A stretch of 64,000 bases of DNA from JAGRAX01 sp041391365 (GCA_041391365.1 JAWKOC010000003.1:248001-312000), one strand, 5' to 3'. Positions 47,845-57,452 are shown, numbered from the stretch's first letter. The notes: generated by a model not told the origin, from the letters alone. Numbers and translations: made by a program.

Positions 47845-49563
47845 TTGCTTCTCGCCATGCACAAACAGAGTTTGGGTATCGTGTGTTGCATTCTTCTTTC
47901 TTCCTGTGCAAAACACATTTCTGATTCTTCTGTTACGCCGTACAGAAAACCTCAGGTGATTTTGCATTCTCAACCCTTGGGAGATGGCGGTTTTTTGAGT
48001 CGCGATTTGTTCCGAAGCTACTGGACTCCACCTTCCTCGGATGACGACTTGATCACCGTTGGAGTTGTCTTGTCCGAAAAAGAAATTCGTTTTCGCAGTG
48101 ACCAAAATTTTTTGATTCGTGTGTACAATGATCAGTCTTCCATGGATATTGCATCCCCTGGTGGTGTGTTGTGGAGGGTCAAGGATCTTACCATTACTCG
48201 GCCTCCACTGATTCGCTATTTTGCGATCTCAGATGAAGTCCTTCTTCACCAGGGAAAAAATCCTGATGAATCCAAAGCACAGGCTCTTCGCGATCAAGGA
48301 TTTTCGTTTGCAAAGTGGGTGGGTCCTCCCAAAATGGATGCGATCAAAAAGCCCTCCAGACTGCAACGATGGTTTTTGTCGTATCACTCTTTCAAGGATA
48401 AATCTTCGGCAGATCATTTTTGCGGTCATCAAAAAAACACCAATAAACTTTCTTGCAAGGTCATCTCCCGCGTGGGTCTGCCTCCTCAAGGCTCAGGAAT
48501 TCTCAAGGCTCATCAAAGTTCGTTTGTGAAAGGGTTCGAAGGCATCATCGAAATCATTTCGCCCGATGCACCCATTGAAGTGTTGGAAGTCAAAAACGAT
48601 ATCATGAGCAACGAACTTTCTCATGGCCAGCTGTACGGACCCAGATTGTTCATCATTCCCAATGCAGAAGGAAATTTTTCGATGGTTCAGCAAACCCAAT
48701 TCACGGACTATCTTGAAGGCGTGGTTCCTGCCGAAACTTTTCCCAATGCACATTTGGAAGCTCTCAAAACCCAGGCCATCATTGCACGAACCTATGCACT
48801 CAGTCACGCACCCATAGAATTTTCGTCCATGCCTTTTTTCACCTGTGCGAGTACACGATGCCAGGTGTATCGAGGACAAAAAATAAAAACCTCCCGCACG
48901 AACATGGCGGTGGAACAAACCAAAAACCTGGTGCTCCGGGAAAGAGATGGAAGCTTCGCCCAGACGTATTATCATTCGGTGTGTGGTGGACACACGGAAA
49001 ACAAGGTTTCAAGTTTGGGGGGACAGTCGGTCGCCTACCTCAAAGGTGTGACCGATCGAGCTTCAGACCAAGGGTTGGATCTGCACAAAACCCACGATGT
49101 TCGGGAATTCATTCTTCATCCTCAGCAGTCCTATTGTGAAGTCTCTTCCTATTCTCCCAAATCAAAATATCGTTGGAACAAAACCTTTTCTCATCGGGAT
49201 CTTCGTGCCATAGCCAAAAATGTAGGTTTGGCAGAAGATCTTGAAGAAATCGAGATTTTACGGAGGGGGGTTTCAGGGCGTGTAGAACGTATGCAATTGT
49301 CCACACGAACGCAGAAAAAGACCCTGTATGGCGAGCTAACCATCCGCAATGCTTTTGAAAATTTGCCTTCCTCTTTGTTTGTGATGGATCTCCACAAAAG
49401 CGGATCCTCCATCCATACAGCAACCTTCCATGGGGGCGGATTTGGACATGGCGTGGGTCTGTGCCAAATCGGTGCCATTGGAAGAGCTGAAAAAGGTCAA
49501 TCCTTTCAGACCATTCTGCAAGCGTACTACCCTGGATTGATTCTGGATGAGATTGTTCCCTAG
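47845..49563 (+). CDS. SpoIID/LytB-domain lipoprotein
   Basis: 572 residues from TTG 47845, supported by GGAGGA at 47829-47834; ATG 47857 is the alternative. Lipobox LSSC near residue 21. The SpoIID domain covers about 280-570: TDYLEGVVPAETFPNAHLEA, KTQAIIARTYAL, YYHSVCGGHTEN and GGGFGHGVGLCQIGAIG. SpoIID is a lytic transglycosylase that cuts stem-less glycan; LytB-type members stimulate amidases. It directly follows PBP1A, suggesting coupled synthesis and trimming of peptidoglycan. Confidence 0.93.
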   Translation: MLLAMHKQSLGIVCCILLSSCAKHISDSSVTPYRKPQVILHSQPLGDGGFLSRDLFRSYWTPPSSDDDLITVGVVLSEKEIRFRSDQNFLIRVYNDQSSMDIASPGGVLWRVKDLTITRPPLIRYFAISDEVLLHQGKNPDESKAQALRDQGFSFAKWVGPPKMDAIKKPSRLQRWFLSYHSFKDKSSADHFCGHQKNTNKLSCKVISRVGLPPQGSGILKAHQSSFVKGFEGIIEIISPDAPIEVLEVKNDIMSNELSHGQLYGPRLFIIPNAEGNFSMVQQTQFTDYLEGVVPAETFPNAHLEALKTQAIIARTYALSHAPIEFSSMPFFTCASTRCQVYRGQKIKTSRTNMAVEQTKNLVLRERDGSFAQTYYHSVCGGHTENKVSSLGGQSVAYLKGVTDRASDQGLDLHKTHDVREFILHPQQSYCEVSSYSPKSKYRWNKTFSHRDLRAIAKNVGLAEDLEEIEILRRGVSGRVERMQLSTRTQKKTLYGELTIRNAFENLPSSLFVMDLHKSGSSIHTATFHGGGFGHGVGLCQIGAIGRAEKGQSFQTILQAYYPGLILDEIVP

Positions 49564-49570
49564 GTCCCCT

Positions 49571-49606
49571 TCGTGGTAGAATGATAAGATCTATATAATA
49601 TAGATA
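49571..49606 (+). promoter_or_regulatory. Candidate promoter of the 190-residue protein gene
   Basis: TATAAT (49594-49599) is a perfect -10, inside a near-palindrome ATCTATAT-AAT-ATAGAT. A -35 with 17-base spacing (TCGTGG, 49571-49576) is poor. The leader of about 30 bases contains AAGGGG before ATG 49638. Confidence 0.5.
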
Positions 49607-49637
49607 ACCAAGATCAAAAAAGGGGTGCAAAAACATC

Positions 49638-50210
49638 ATGGCCTTGACGTCCTTGCAAGACACAGAGCAAATTGAACGACAGCTCAAGGAATTCGTCACC
49701 TTGACCGATGAACTGAAGATCAAGTACGAGCAGTATTTTCTTGGACTTATCAAAGAAGAACCCTTTCAAATGCGGGAAAAGGCCAAGAAAATGGCCAGAG
49801 ACTACTATACGACCGCCATTCAGAACGCGGGATTGAAATTTCGATTTGCCCAGGCCCTGGCCAAATACAACACCTACTCCACACTCTGGGATCGGACCCT
49901 CAAACAAATTGAAGAGGGTTCCTATCAACGAGATTTGTTCAAAGCGCGCCTTCGCTCTCAATCACATTCGAAAACCGCCCCAAAGACATCCTCAGAGCGA
50001 ACCAAATCCAAGGAAATCCATCGACTGTATGATGATTATCAAAAAGCTTTGGGCAAAAAATTGGATTTTGGAGCCTTCGAGCGAAACATTGCCCCCAAGA
50101 TCATGGCCATCAAAGAACGAACCAAAGAAAAGGACATTCACATCAAGATCGTTCGAGAAGGCGAAAAAATTCGAGTCAAAGCCTTTCGGAAAAAAGAATC
50201 CAGTTCCTAG
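49638..50210 (+). CDS. Conserved-type hypothetical protein (MXAN_5187-like C-terminus?)
   Basis: 190 residues, cytosolic, strongly charged. The N-terminal half is helical (TLTDELKIKYEQYFLGLIK, YTTAIQNAGLKFRFAQALA). After a Ser/Lys linker, a C-terminal block has LYDDYQKALGKKLDFGAFER, IAPKIMAIKERTK and IHIKIVREGEKIRVKAF. That layout recalls the C-terminal region of myxobacterial MXAN_5187-type proteins; the link is a memory-based guess. It has its own TATAAT promoter. The MATE gene begins 20 bases later. Confidence 0.65.
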   Translation: MALTSLQDTEQIERQLKEFVTLTDELKIKYEQYFLGLIKEEPFQMREKAKKMARDYYTTAIQNAGLKFRFAQALAKYNTYSTLWDRTLKQIEEGSYQRDLFKARLRSQSHSKTAPKTSSERTKSKEIHRLYDDYQKALGKKLDFGAFERNIAPKIMAIKERTKEKDIHIKIVREGEKIRVKAFRKKESSS

Positions 50211-50230
50211 TCATACTTATTTTTCATCTC

Positions 50231-51616
50231 GTGCTCCACAGAACTCTGTTGACGAAAGATGCAAAGGCCGTTAACAATGGCCCGCTTGTGCTAAAAAAAC
50301 AACTCAAAGAAACACTGACCCTGGCGTGGCCGATCATCATTTCACAATTGATGGGGGTGGCCATGGGAACGATTGATACGATCATGGTAGGTCGAGTTGG
50401 ATCGCGTCCCCTTGCGGCCATGGCGATGGCCAATACCCTGCTTTATTTTTCTTTTGTCTTTTGTTTTGGCGTTCTCAATGCACTCAATCCTTTGATCAGT
50501 GAACGGTTTGGGGCCAAAAAACTGGAAGAAATTCCATCGTTGGTTCGACAAGGTTTTCGTTTGGCATTGTTGTTCGCGGTGATGGCGATTGCCCTGTTTT
50601 ATTTTTCCAAACCCGTTTTCATCGTCATGAAACAACAGATAGAATTGATTGATTTGGGAAGAGATTATTTGAGTTATGTTGCATGGGGAATGCCGCAGCT
50701 GTTTTGTTTTTTGGTCATGCGTTTGTTCATGGAATCGGTATCGGATCCCAAACCCTCGATGTATGCATCACTTCTTGGAATCATGCTCAACATTGGATTC
50801 AACTATGTTTTGATCTATGGACATTTTGGTTTTCCCGCCATGGGGGTTCGAGGTGCGGGTTTGGCCACATCCATCGTTCACACCGCGATGTTTGTGTTTT
50901 CGTTGATCTACATCCAAACCTCACACAAATACAAAGATCTTCGTGTATTGAATGGTCCTTATTCTACCGATTGGGTCATGATCAAAAAAATCCTTGCCGT
51001 GGGACTTCCGTTTGGATTGAGTTGGACTTCTGAAATTGTATTTTTTATTTTTACTTCCCTTCTTGTGGGCATGCTTGGTCACATGGAATTGGCCGCTCAT
51101 CATGTAGCCATCAATTTTTGCGCCACCGTGTTCATGTTCTGTGCTGGGATCGCCATGGCGGTTTCGGTTCAAATTGGTCAAGCCAGGGGGCGTGGGGATT
51201 GGCATCTGATTCGTGGTCATGCAACTCTTGGATATGGACTGGTGGTGGTGATCGGATTGTTTTTCGCGATGTTGATTTTTTCGATTCCAGACGCTGTGGC
51301 CAAAATTTATACGCGTGATGTGGATTTGGTGAACATGGCCAAGCCACTTCTGCTCATTGGAGCCTTTTTTTTGGTGACCGATGGTGGACAAGCCATGGGC
51401 ATGAATAGCCTCAAAGGAATGAAAGACACGCGTGTACCGATGATCAATTCCATTTTTTCCTATTGGCTGGTTGGAGTTCCCATTTGTTATGTTCTGTGTT
51501 TTCATTTCAACCTTCGACAAGAAGGGGTTTGGTGGGGAATGGTGGTTTCGTTGACCGTGGCCGCAGCGATGCACGCAGCTCGTTTTTATTGGATCACAAG
51601 GAAAAGGGTCGCATAG
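50231..51616 (+). CDS. MATE-family (NorM-like) multidrug exporter
   Basis: 461 residues with about twelve TM helices in two related halves. MATE features: LAWPIIISQLMGVAMGTIDTIMVGRVG, an acidic residue in TM1 (D), LNALNPLISERFGA, GVRGAGLATSIVH and AVSVQIGQARGRGD. It exports cationic drugs or metabolites by Na+ or H+ antiport. GTG 50231 is the start. The stop codon lies inside the terminator hairpin. Confidence 0.93.
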   Translation: MLHRTLLTKDAKAVNNGPLVLKKQLKETLTLAWPIIISQLMGVAMGTIDTIMVGRVGSRPLAAMAMANTLLYFSFVFCFGVLNALNPLISERFGAKKLEEIPSLVRQGFRLALLFAVMAIALFYFSKPVFIVMKQQIELIDLGRDYLSYVAWGMPQLFCFLVMRLFMESVSDPKPSMYASLLGIMLNIGFNYVLIYGHFGFPAMGVRGAGLATSIVHTAMFVFSLIYIQTSHKYKDLRVLNGPYSTDWVMIKKILAVGLPFGLSWTSEIVFFIFTSLLVGMLGHMELAAHHVAINFCATVFMFCAGIAMAVSVQIGQARGRGDWHLIRGHATLGYGLVVVIGLFFAMLIFSIPDAVAKIYTRDVDLVNMAKPLLLIGAFFLVTDGGQAMGMNSLKGMKDTRVPMINSIFSYWLVGVPICYVLCFHFNLRQEGVWWGMVVSLTVAAAMHAARFYWITRKRVA

Positions 51617-51641
51617 ATCAAAAATCCATGCGACCCTTTTT
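51602..51641. terminator. Bidirectional Rho-independent terminator
   Basis: GGGTCGCAT (51606-51614) pairs perfectly with ATGCGACCC (51628-51636), flanked by AAAA and TTTTT. The MATE stop codon overlaps the left arm. It serves the MATE gene on plus and hsp20 on minus. Confidence 0.88.
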
Positions 51642-51682
51642 GGGGAAGGCATCTTGTCTCGATGCCATGGAAATTGGTTTTT

Positions 51683-52159
51683 TTATTCTCCTTGGATGGT
51701 GATTTTCTTTTGTGACGTGACCGTGGTGCTTTTGGGCAGCGTCACATTCAACACACCTTTGGCAAACTTAGCTTGAACTTTTTCTTCCTCAACCTCGGTG
51801 GGAAGTGCAAAACTTCGAGAAAAGGTTCCAAAGCTTCGTTCAACCACAAAATTGTTTTCATTTTCTTTTTTGGTTTCGTATTTTTTCTCACCTTTGATCG
51901 TCAACACTCCATCGTGGATGGTGAGCTCAACATCTTTTTCTGTGAGTCCTGGAAGCTCTGCATGCAAGGTGATTTCTTTTTCACTTTCCTTGATGTCTAC
52001 AGCAGGAACAAACCCAAACGTAGAGCTTGTTTTGGCCGTGCCAGATTGAAAATGATCGAACAGATCATTGACTTCACTCCACAGAGAATCAATGCTGGGT
52101 CGCGTATGCCATCGATCGAGATGATTTCTTCGAAACGGTGAAAATTTTACTAAGGTCAT
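51683..52159 (-). CDS. Small heat-shock protein (Hsp20/alpha-crystallin)
   Basis: 158 residues. Alpha-crystallin domain at about 48-145 (VPAVDIKESEKEITLHAELPG, GVLTIKGEKKYE, FGTFSRSFALP, AKFAKGVLNVTLPK). The ends carry a Phe-rich N-arm and a short C-tail with ITIQG. It acts as an ATP-independent holdase passing clients to Hsp70 and ClpB. A strong RBS (AAAGGAG, 7 bases) precedes the ATG. A hairpin lies in its leader. Confidence 0.95.
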   Translation of the reverse strand: MTLVKFSPFRRNHLDRWHTRPSIDSLWSEVNDLFDHFQSGTAKTSSTFGFVPAVDIKESEKEITLHAELPGLTEKDVELTIHDGVLTIKGEKKYETKKENENNFVVERSFGTFSRSFALPTEVEEEKVQAKFAKGVLNVTLPKSTTVTSQKKITIQGE

Positions 52160-52195
52160 GATAAAACTCCTTTCAAAATTCTTATACTCACAAAA

Positions 52196-52213
52196 AAGTC
52201 ACCGATGTGACTT
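52196..52213 (-). promoter_or_regulatory. Hairpin in hsp20 leader
   Basis: AAGTCAC (52196-52202) and GTGACTT (52207-52213) form a perfect inverted repeat around CGAT. On the minus strand it is followed by a T-run and then TATAAG, 35-55 bases before the hsp20 start. It could be an operator, an attenuator or part of a thermosensing leader. It does not match the CIRCE consensus. Confidence 0.4.
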
Positions 52214-52305
52214 TGTCAAGAGGTAAGGTTTTGGAGCTCATTTGTGGCTTGTCAAGGCCAAGTAGTGTATTTTTCTAGGACTCAATTGATGCATCAAAGG
52301 ATTTC

Positions 52306-53295
52306 ATGAAAAAAAATCAACTACAACAAGGACCTTACCTATTGGCCGAAACCATGGTGAACGCAGGGCATACCAAAAGTTTTGAAATTCCAGCGTTTCG
52401 ATTGCCCACACAAACCATGATCTCTCTCCCCATTCATGTGATTCATGGCGTTCGGCCGGGACCTACGTTGGGACTTTGCGCAGCGATTCATGGAAATGAA
52501 ATCAATGGAATTGAAACCATTCGAAGAATCACGCAAGTCATCGATCCAAAAAAGCTTTCGGGAACCATCATTGCAACTCCCGTGGTGAACGTGTTTGGAT
52601 TTATCAATGACTCTCGATATCTGCCCGATCGCAGGGATTTGAATCGAAGTTTTCCAGGTTCAAAACGAGGTTCCATGGCTTCACGACTGGCTTTTTTGTT
52701 CCGGACCGAAGTGGTGGATCGATGCAACTACATCATTGATTATCACACAGCCTCGGTGGGGAAAAAAAACTATCCTCAAATTCGCTGCGATTTGTTTGAT
52801 GGGGATTCCAAAGAATTGGCCAAAGTCTTCAATGCCCCTTTGATTTTGCATTCCAAAAAGATTGCGGGATCTCTGCGAGAACTCGCGGTAGAAAATGAGT
52901 GCAATTTGCTGGTCTATGAGGGAGGTGAGCCCAGTCGCTTTGATGAAAAGGCCATCTCTCTTGCGGTTCGAGGGACGTTTCGTGTGCTCAGCAAATTGAA
53001 GATGCACCCCGCTGTGACCGAAAGTCACAAAGAAGATCTCAAGATCAAGACTCTGATCTGCAATGAAACCAGTTGGATTCGGGCCCCACGGAGTGGAATC
53101 TTTCGGGCCAATTACAAATTGGGGGAACGGGTCAAAGACAAGTGCGTACTCGGGACCATCAACGATATTTTTGGAAATTCCCTTGGAAATGTACGCAGTC
53201 ACATGAATGGAATTGTGGCGGGAATCGCCACCAACCCCTCGGTTCATCAAGGGGATGCCTTGATTCACATTGGTCGAATCAAGGAAGCCTCGTAG
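52306..53295 (+). CDS. AstE/AspA-like zinc hydrolase (M14 family)
   Basis: 329 residues. The zinc-site motifs of the succinylglutamate desuccinylase/aspartoacylase family are present: AIHGNEINGIE (His and Glu ligands), RDLNRSFPG, IIDYHTA (third ligand His) and LLVYEGGEPSRF (catalytic Glu). The C-terminal part (about 240-325) is a beta-rich lid with GIFRANYKLGERV. The true substrate is unknown; no arginine-succinyl pathway genes are nearby. Confidence 0.88.
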   Translation: MKKNQLQQGPYLLAETMVNAGHTKSFEIPAFRLPTQTMISLPIHVIHGVRPGPTLGLCAAIHGNEINGIETIRRITQVIDPKKLSGTIIATPVVNVFGFINDSRYLPDRRDLNRSFPGSKRGSMASRLAFLFRTEVVDRCNYIIDYHTASVGKKNYPQIRCDLFDGDSKELAKVFNAPLILHSKKIAGSLRELAVENECNLLVYEGGEPSRFDEKAISLAVRGTFRVLSKLKMHPAVTESHKEDLKIKTLICNETSWIRAPRSGIFRANYKLGERVKDKCVLGTINDIFGNSLGNVRSHMNGIVAGIATNPSVHQGDALIHIGRIKEAS

Positions 53296-53478
53296 CGTTT
53301 TCGCAAAAGCCCTTTTCAAAACCATTGTCGCAGCTTGGGTGATCGTGGCGAAAAATGGCCCAACGGACGTATGGGGGACGGTGCTTATATTATAATAATT
53401 TCAAATAGTTAGTTCATGTTCTCGTTGGCACGGGTTTTGAGATGTAATTCAGTGATGAATACTGTGGAGGACAATACC

Positions 53479-54534
53479 ATGTTTGGAACCTTATCAACCC
53501 GAGCGCTGCGGATCAGCTTGTGTGGGGCTTTTTTGATGGCCTGTCAGCAAGTGCCTGAAGCCGGAAACGGAAATTTTGGACAATCGAGCTATTCTTCGGG
53601 TGTAACCTGCTCGGATGGATCCACTTCATGTACGGTGCTCAATTACACTGACATCAACACCTTTCTTAACAGCATCGGTTATACAACCAAGAGCGATTTG
53701 GAAAACATTTCATTTTACAATGGCCTGCTCAACGAATGCAAAATCCGCTGTGTAGACAATGTGGATAGCTCTTGTTTGAGCGGAACCTATCCAAACCAAA
53801 CCATTGCCAGCACCGGAAAATGTTCTGAATATACAACCGGCTGTGCCAACCAGTGCGAACAGTTTTTGGGGAGCATGCTTTCCGATGAAAATGTTCCTGT
53901 GGAAATTCCTAGCAATTACTATGCGGTTCGCGTGGAAGTGGATTTTTGTTCTGACTTTGGACAGAACTATTTGGTGATGGAAGGTCAGACCATGAGATTT
54001 GGAAAAGTGCGCGGAGATGTGTTGCCGAGCACAGGTCCTTTGGGTTCTTTTTTGCTTCCTACACCCAATGACATCGGTCATGGACTGCATTGCAAAGGTG
54101 TGAACAATGGAAACACACGAGGCAATGCTCCGATCCGATTCTATCCCATGCACACAACTTCTGTAACGGTGTTGGACGGCTCTGGGGCTTCAAAATCTGT
54201 GAGCATTTTGCCCATGACGCAAAAATCTCAAAACATGATTGCAAAGAACTATCGCAACCCCGGAGAGACTTCATTTGGTCTTCGAGAATTTGCAGATGTG
54301 TCGCCTTTGAACCATGTGGTGTGGGTGGCACAAGACATCGAAGATTTGGGCGATGTTGAAGTGAGCGGTGTTCTCAAGCGAGCCATCAAACACATGGAAG
54401 TGTATGACAACGGGCTGATGCAATCCGGGCACTCTCTGGCGTTGGAGTGGTGGCAGTGGCTGCCCAAAGGAAAGCAAACCTTGAGTTTTATGGTTTTCAT
54501 TCCTCCTTATCCTGACAACACAGGAGTGTTGTAA
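53479..54534 (+). CDS. Secreted Cys-containing lipoprotein, unknown
   Basis: 351 residues from ATG 53479, fixed by GGAGG eight bases upstream. Lipobox FLMAC, Cys21-22. The N-terminal third holds many Cys (TCSDGSTSCTV, NECKIRCVDNVDSSC, CANQCEQF), suggesting disulfides outside the cytoplasm. The C-terminal part looks beta-rich (VRVEVDFCSDFGQNYLV, ALEWWQWLPKGKQTLSF). No family recognised. A TATAAT at 53391 lies upstream. It is followed directly by an FN3-type lipoprotein, probably in one operon. Confidence 0.75.
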   Translation: MFGTLSTRALRISLCGAFLMACQQVPEAGNGNFGQSSYSSGVTCSDGSTSCTVLNYTDINTFLNSIGYTTKSDLENISFYNGLLNECKIRCVDNVDSSCLSGTYPNQTIASTGKCSEYTTGCANQCEQFLGSMLSDENVPVEIPSNYYAVRVEVDFCSDFGQNYLVMEGQTMRFGKVRGDVLPSTGPLGSFLLPTPNDIGHGLHCKGVNNGNTRGNAPIRFYPMHTTSVTVLDGSGASKSVSILPMTQKSQNMIAKNYRNPGETSFGLREFADVSPLNHVVWVAQDIEDLGDVEVSGVLKRAIKHMEVYDNGLMQSGHSLALEWWQWLPKGKQTLSFMVFIPPYPDNTGVL

Positions 54535-54536
54535 GA

Positions 54537-56339
54537 GTGGAGCAAAGAGCAAACGAGATGTACATCATGAAAGGAATGCACCAACATATGAAACGAGCAC
54601 TGACATTGATGATCCTGGGCCTGGGCTTTTATGCCTGCGGGAATGGATTCAGTGATTCTGTTCCTGGTAGAAAATACCAAAGTTCGTTGGAGGCTCCTTT
54701 TGGAGTGGCCACTCAATCGCTGTCCGATGATTCGATCAAAATTGTGTGGAGCAATCCAAATGTAGATGGTGTGTATCAAATTGGAATTGAGAAACGGGAA
54801 ATTCTTTCCACCAATACATCTATTTTTACGCAAGTGGCATTGGTGAGTCAGACGCAAGAATACACCGTGACAAGTCTTTTGCCCAACACCTCGTATGAAT
54901 TTCGATTGTACATCGCCACGATCGAAGGAAAAAGTGACTACGCGATCGTGTCTGGAACAACCCTCGCAGGGCCAGGATCCGGGGCACCCGATCCGATCAA
55001 TACGCCTGTGACCATCACTTTGACCAATGCTTCTTCTCCTTATGAAGTGACCTTGCATTGGACACATGCGGATCCTTCCAGTGTGGACTACTATTTTGTG
55101 ACCAAACGTGAAAACAACACACAAAAAATTTCCGATTACTCGATGTCTGGAAATGGTTCGGTGACCTTGGTCGACAATGCGTCCAACGCATATTTTATGT
55201 ATTCGGGTTCCTATCTTGGATTTCAAAACGGTGGATACCACTACGAAATCAAAGCTTGCAATCAAACCGCCAACGCGTGTTCAGCAGCTGTGGTTGCAGA
55301 CATCGTGATTCAAAACGCTGGAACCATCAAACCTGCGATCAGTACATTTTCGGCTACCCAAAATGTTCCAAACCAAGTGGATTTGACGTGGTCATTCACA
55401 CAGGGTGGAAGTTGGTCAACCGCAACCAGCATTGCATTGACACGAAATGGATTGAGCTCGTCTCTGTATTCATGGAGTGCAAGCTCGGGAACGCAGCCTT
55501 CTTCCGGTGGAAGTGCAAGCGATACATCTGCAACTCCAGGAACAAGCTATACCTACACGCTGACCATCAACTACACCGATGGTTCCAGCACCTTTTTGAA
55601 CGCAACCGGAAAAGCAGTTTCGCCAAGTGTAACTCAGATGTCTCCGGCCACCAACATCGCGACCGCGGTGAACACGTACAAACCCAATCAAACTTCGACA
55701 ACGGTTTCATGGAAACACAGCAGTTCGCAAGTTACAGCGAGTGATTTTGTGATCAAGTTGGTGTACGGTGGAACAACGTCGATTCCTTCGGCGAGCATCT
55801 CTTACAACAGCAACACGCAAACCTTTTCGTTGAATGGATATCAGATCAACTGTCCTTCGGTGGCAAGTGAATATGATGTGGCCAAAATCTCGATTCAGGT
55901 GACGGACCCCAACAACGTCAAAACCGATTCGAATCTTGCGTATTCGGCCGACATCAAATGCTACAACAAAATTCCCAAACCTGTACTCAATACGTACATC
56001 ATCATGATGCCCATCCAAGGAAGCAGCCAACCCAATCATTACAACATGCAGATGGGATTTAGCTACTACAATGGTGGAGCATCCGTGATCACTTTTAGTA
56101 GCTTCAATGTGAAGTACCGCATCGGAACAGATTTCAACAACGATGGTGTGGTGGACAACTGGGGAGGACTCAATACTCTGAGTTCTTCGGCTGTGACCAA
56201 CAATGGGTCCAACAATTTTGAAGTCAACTACGATACTACATGTGCAAGCAATCAGTACTTTGAATACCAAGTACAGGCCGTGAGCACACAAAGTGGCAAG
56301 AGCTCGGATTTTGTGACACTCGCCAAAAAATGCCCATAA
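54537..56339 (+). CDS. Fibronectin-III-like repeat lipoprotein
   Basis: Up to 600 residues. The start is uncertain: GTG 54537 has AGGAG ten bases upstream, while ATG 54588 gives a classic signal (MKRALTLMILGLGFYAC) with lipobox FYAC. Residues from about 50 on form FN3-like beta sandwiches (PFGVATQSLSDDSIKIVWSN, LPNTSYEFRLYIATIEGK; later VDLTWSFTQGGSW, TSTTVSWKHSS). Asp-rich FNNDGVVDNWG may bind calcium. It is probably a surface or outer-membrane structural partner of the Cys-rich lipoprotein two bases upstream. Confidence 0.75.
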   Translation: MEQRANEMYIMKGMHQHMKRALTLMILGLGFYACGNGFSDSVPGRKYQSSLEAPFGVATQSLSDDSIKIVWSNPNVDGVYQIGIEKREILSTNTSIFTQVALVSQTQEYTVTSLLPNTSYEFRLYIATIEGKSDYAIVSGTTLAGPGSGAPDPINTPVTITLTNASSPYEVTLHWTHADPSSVDYYFVTKRENNTQKISDYSMSGNGSVTLVDNASNAYFMYSGSYLGFQNGGYHYEIKACNQTANACSAAVVADIVIQNAGTIKPAISTFSATQNVPNQVDLTWSFTQGGSWSTATSIALTRNGLSSSLYSWSASSGTQPSSGGSASDTSATPGTSYTYTLTINYTDGSSTFLNATGKAVSPSVTQMSPATNIATAVNTYKPNQTSTTVSWKHSSSQVTASDFVIKLVYGGTTSIPSASISYNSNTQTFSLNGYQINCPSVASEYDVAKISIQVTDPNNVKTDSNLAYSADIKCYNKIPKPVLNTYIIMMPIQGSSQPNHYNMQMGFSYYNGGASVITFSSFNVKYRIGTDFNNDGVVDNWGGLNTLSSSAVTNNGSNNFEVNYDTTCASNQYFEYQVQAVSTQSGKSSDFVTLAKKCP

Positions 56340-56397
56340 AACAGACAAGAGCCCGTGAATTTGGTAGGGGTGAGAGAGTTGACGGGAGGGGGAAACG

Positions 56398-57405
56398 ATG
56401 TACTCTAGGAAAATGAAGGCGCCCAAAAAGCCTGGGGATCGGTCCAATGAGATCGACGCAATCGCAGATCAGTTTTTGAAGCGAACGCAACGGGATCAAC
56501 GTTTTGAAAGTTCGTACTCATGGGAAGATGAGGATGAAGAAGGCGATACTCAGCCCATTCTAAAAGAAGAACGTTCCAAAGAGTTGTCCTCTGGGACAGC
56601 TTCCATCGATTTGAGATCGGGCAATCCCCGCAATCGACTCACGGCTTATTTGTGGTCATGGGTGTTTCCTTTTGGTGGGTTGTTTTATACAGGCCACATC
56701 ATTACGGCTTTGCTTTTGCTTTTTGGAATGAATGTTAGTTTTTTTGTTTTTTTGGGACTAATTCGGCCAGAATCCAGAGGCATTTTTGTGTCTACCTTTC
56801 GAGGGTGGGAATGGCTTTTTTCTCAATCTTGGGCTCTTTCAGCCTTGGTGGTCGCGACCTACGGACTGTGGACACTTGGTTTTTTGTTGCCCCCCTATTT
56901 GGTTCATCGAAAAGGCAAAAGAGAGTTGGGATCCTCTCTTCGAGATTGGTTGTGGAACTGGTTGCCCATTTGTCACCACTATTCAAAAAGTCATTGGTTT
57001 TCTGCCAGTGTGTTGCATCTGGCTTTGAGTTGGATCTTGGTGTTTCCTTTGATTGCTTTTTTACCGTGGGTCCGGGGAATCACGATTTCTGATTCGCACT
57101 ATCAACATTTTTTCTCGTGGGGCTTGCCCGCGTTTGGAAGCGCATTGATTTTGTTTGTTCTCGCAATGGCGCAGCGTTGGTTTGCCTTGATGTTTTCTCA
57201 AAAAGGATTTTCCAGACTTTTGGGAATCTTGGTCTACACCACCGTATTTGGATTTTTGATTTTGTTTTTTGTGGGCTCGACAGTAAGCAAAAATACAGGG
57301 GATGAACCCAACCAAGTTCGAAGGTTTTTGAATGTTTTCGAATCCAAAGGCTTTGGTGACACAGCCTCTTGGCTGGAAAACATTCTCAACCAAAATCTTC
57401 CATAA
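56398..57405 (+). CDS. Polytopic membrane protein, unknown
   Basis: 335 residues. A hydrophilic, acidic N-terminal head (about 1-80; SSYSWEDEDEEGDTQ) precedes five to six hydrophobic helices (about 87-310), and a short soluble tail follows. No family recognised. A strong RBS (GGAGGGGG) precedes ATG 56398. It follows the FN3 lipoprotein by 58 bases and may belong to the same transcript; an envelope role is inferred only from context. Confidence 0.7.
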   Translation: MYSRKMKAPKKPGDRSNEIDAIADQFLKRTQRDQRFESSYSWEDEDEEGDTQPILKEERSKELSSGTASIDLRSGNPRNRLTAYLWSWVFPFGGLFYTGHIITALLLLFGMNVSFFVFLGLIRPESRGIFVSTFRGWEWLFSQSWALSALVVATYGLWTLGFLLPPYLVHRKGKRELGSSLRDWLWNWLPICHHYSKSHWFSASVLHLALSWILVFPLIAFLPWVRGITISDSHYQHFFSWGLPAFGSALILFVLAMAQRWFALMFSQKGFSRLLGILVYTTVFGFLILFFVGSTVSKNTGDEPNQVRRFLNVFESKGFGDTASWLENILNQNLP

Positions 57406-57449
57406 AAAGTACCTGGCACCTTTTCAATCCAAAGGTGCCAAGTACTTTT
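57405..57449. terminator. Long hairpin between converging genes
   Basis: A 19-base arm (57405-57423, AAAAGTACCTGGCACCTTT) pairs with 57431-57449 except at one position, loop TCAATCC. The A/T ends supply short T-runs on both strands. It overlaps the stop of the membrane protein gene and ends 3 bases before the next gene's stop. The core GTACCTGGCACC is a REP-like sequence type. Confidence 0.8.
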
Positions 57450-57452
57450 GGA

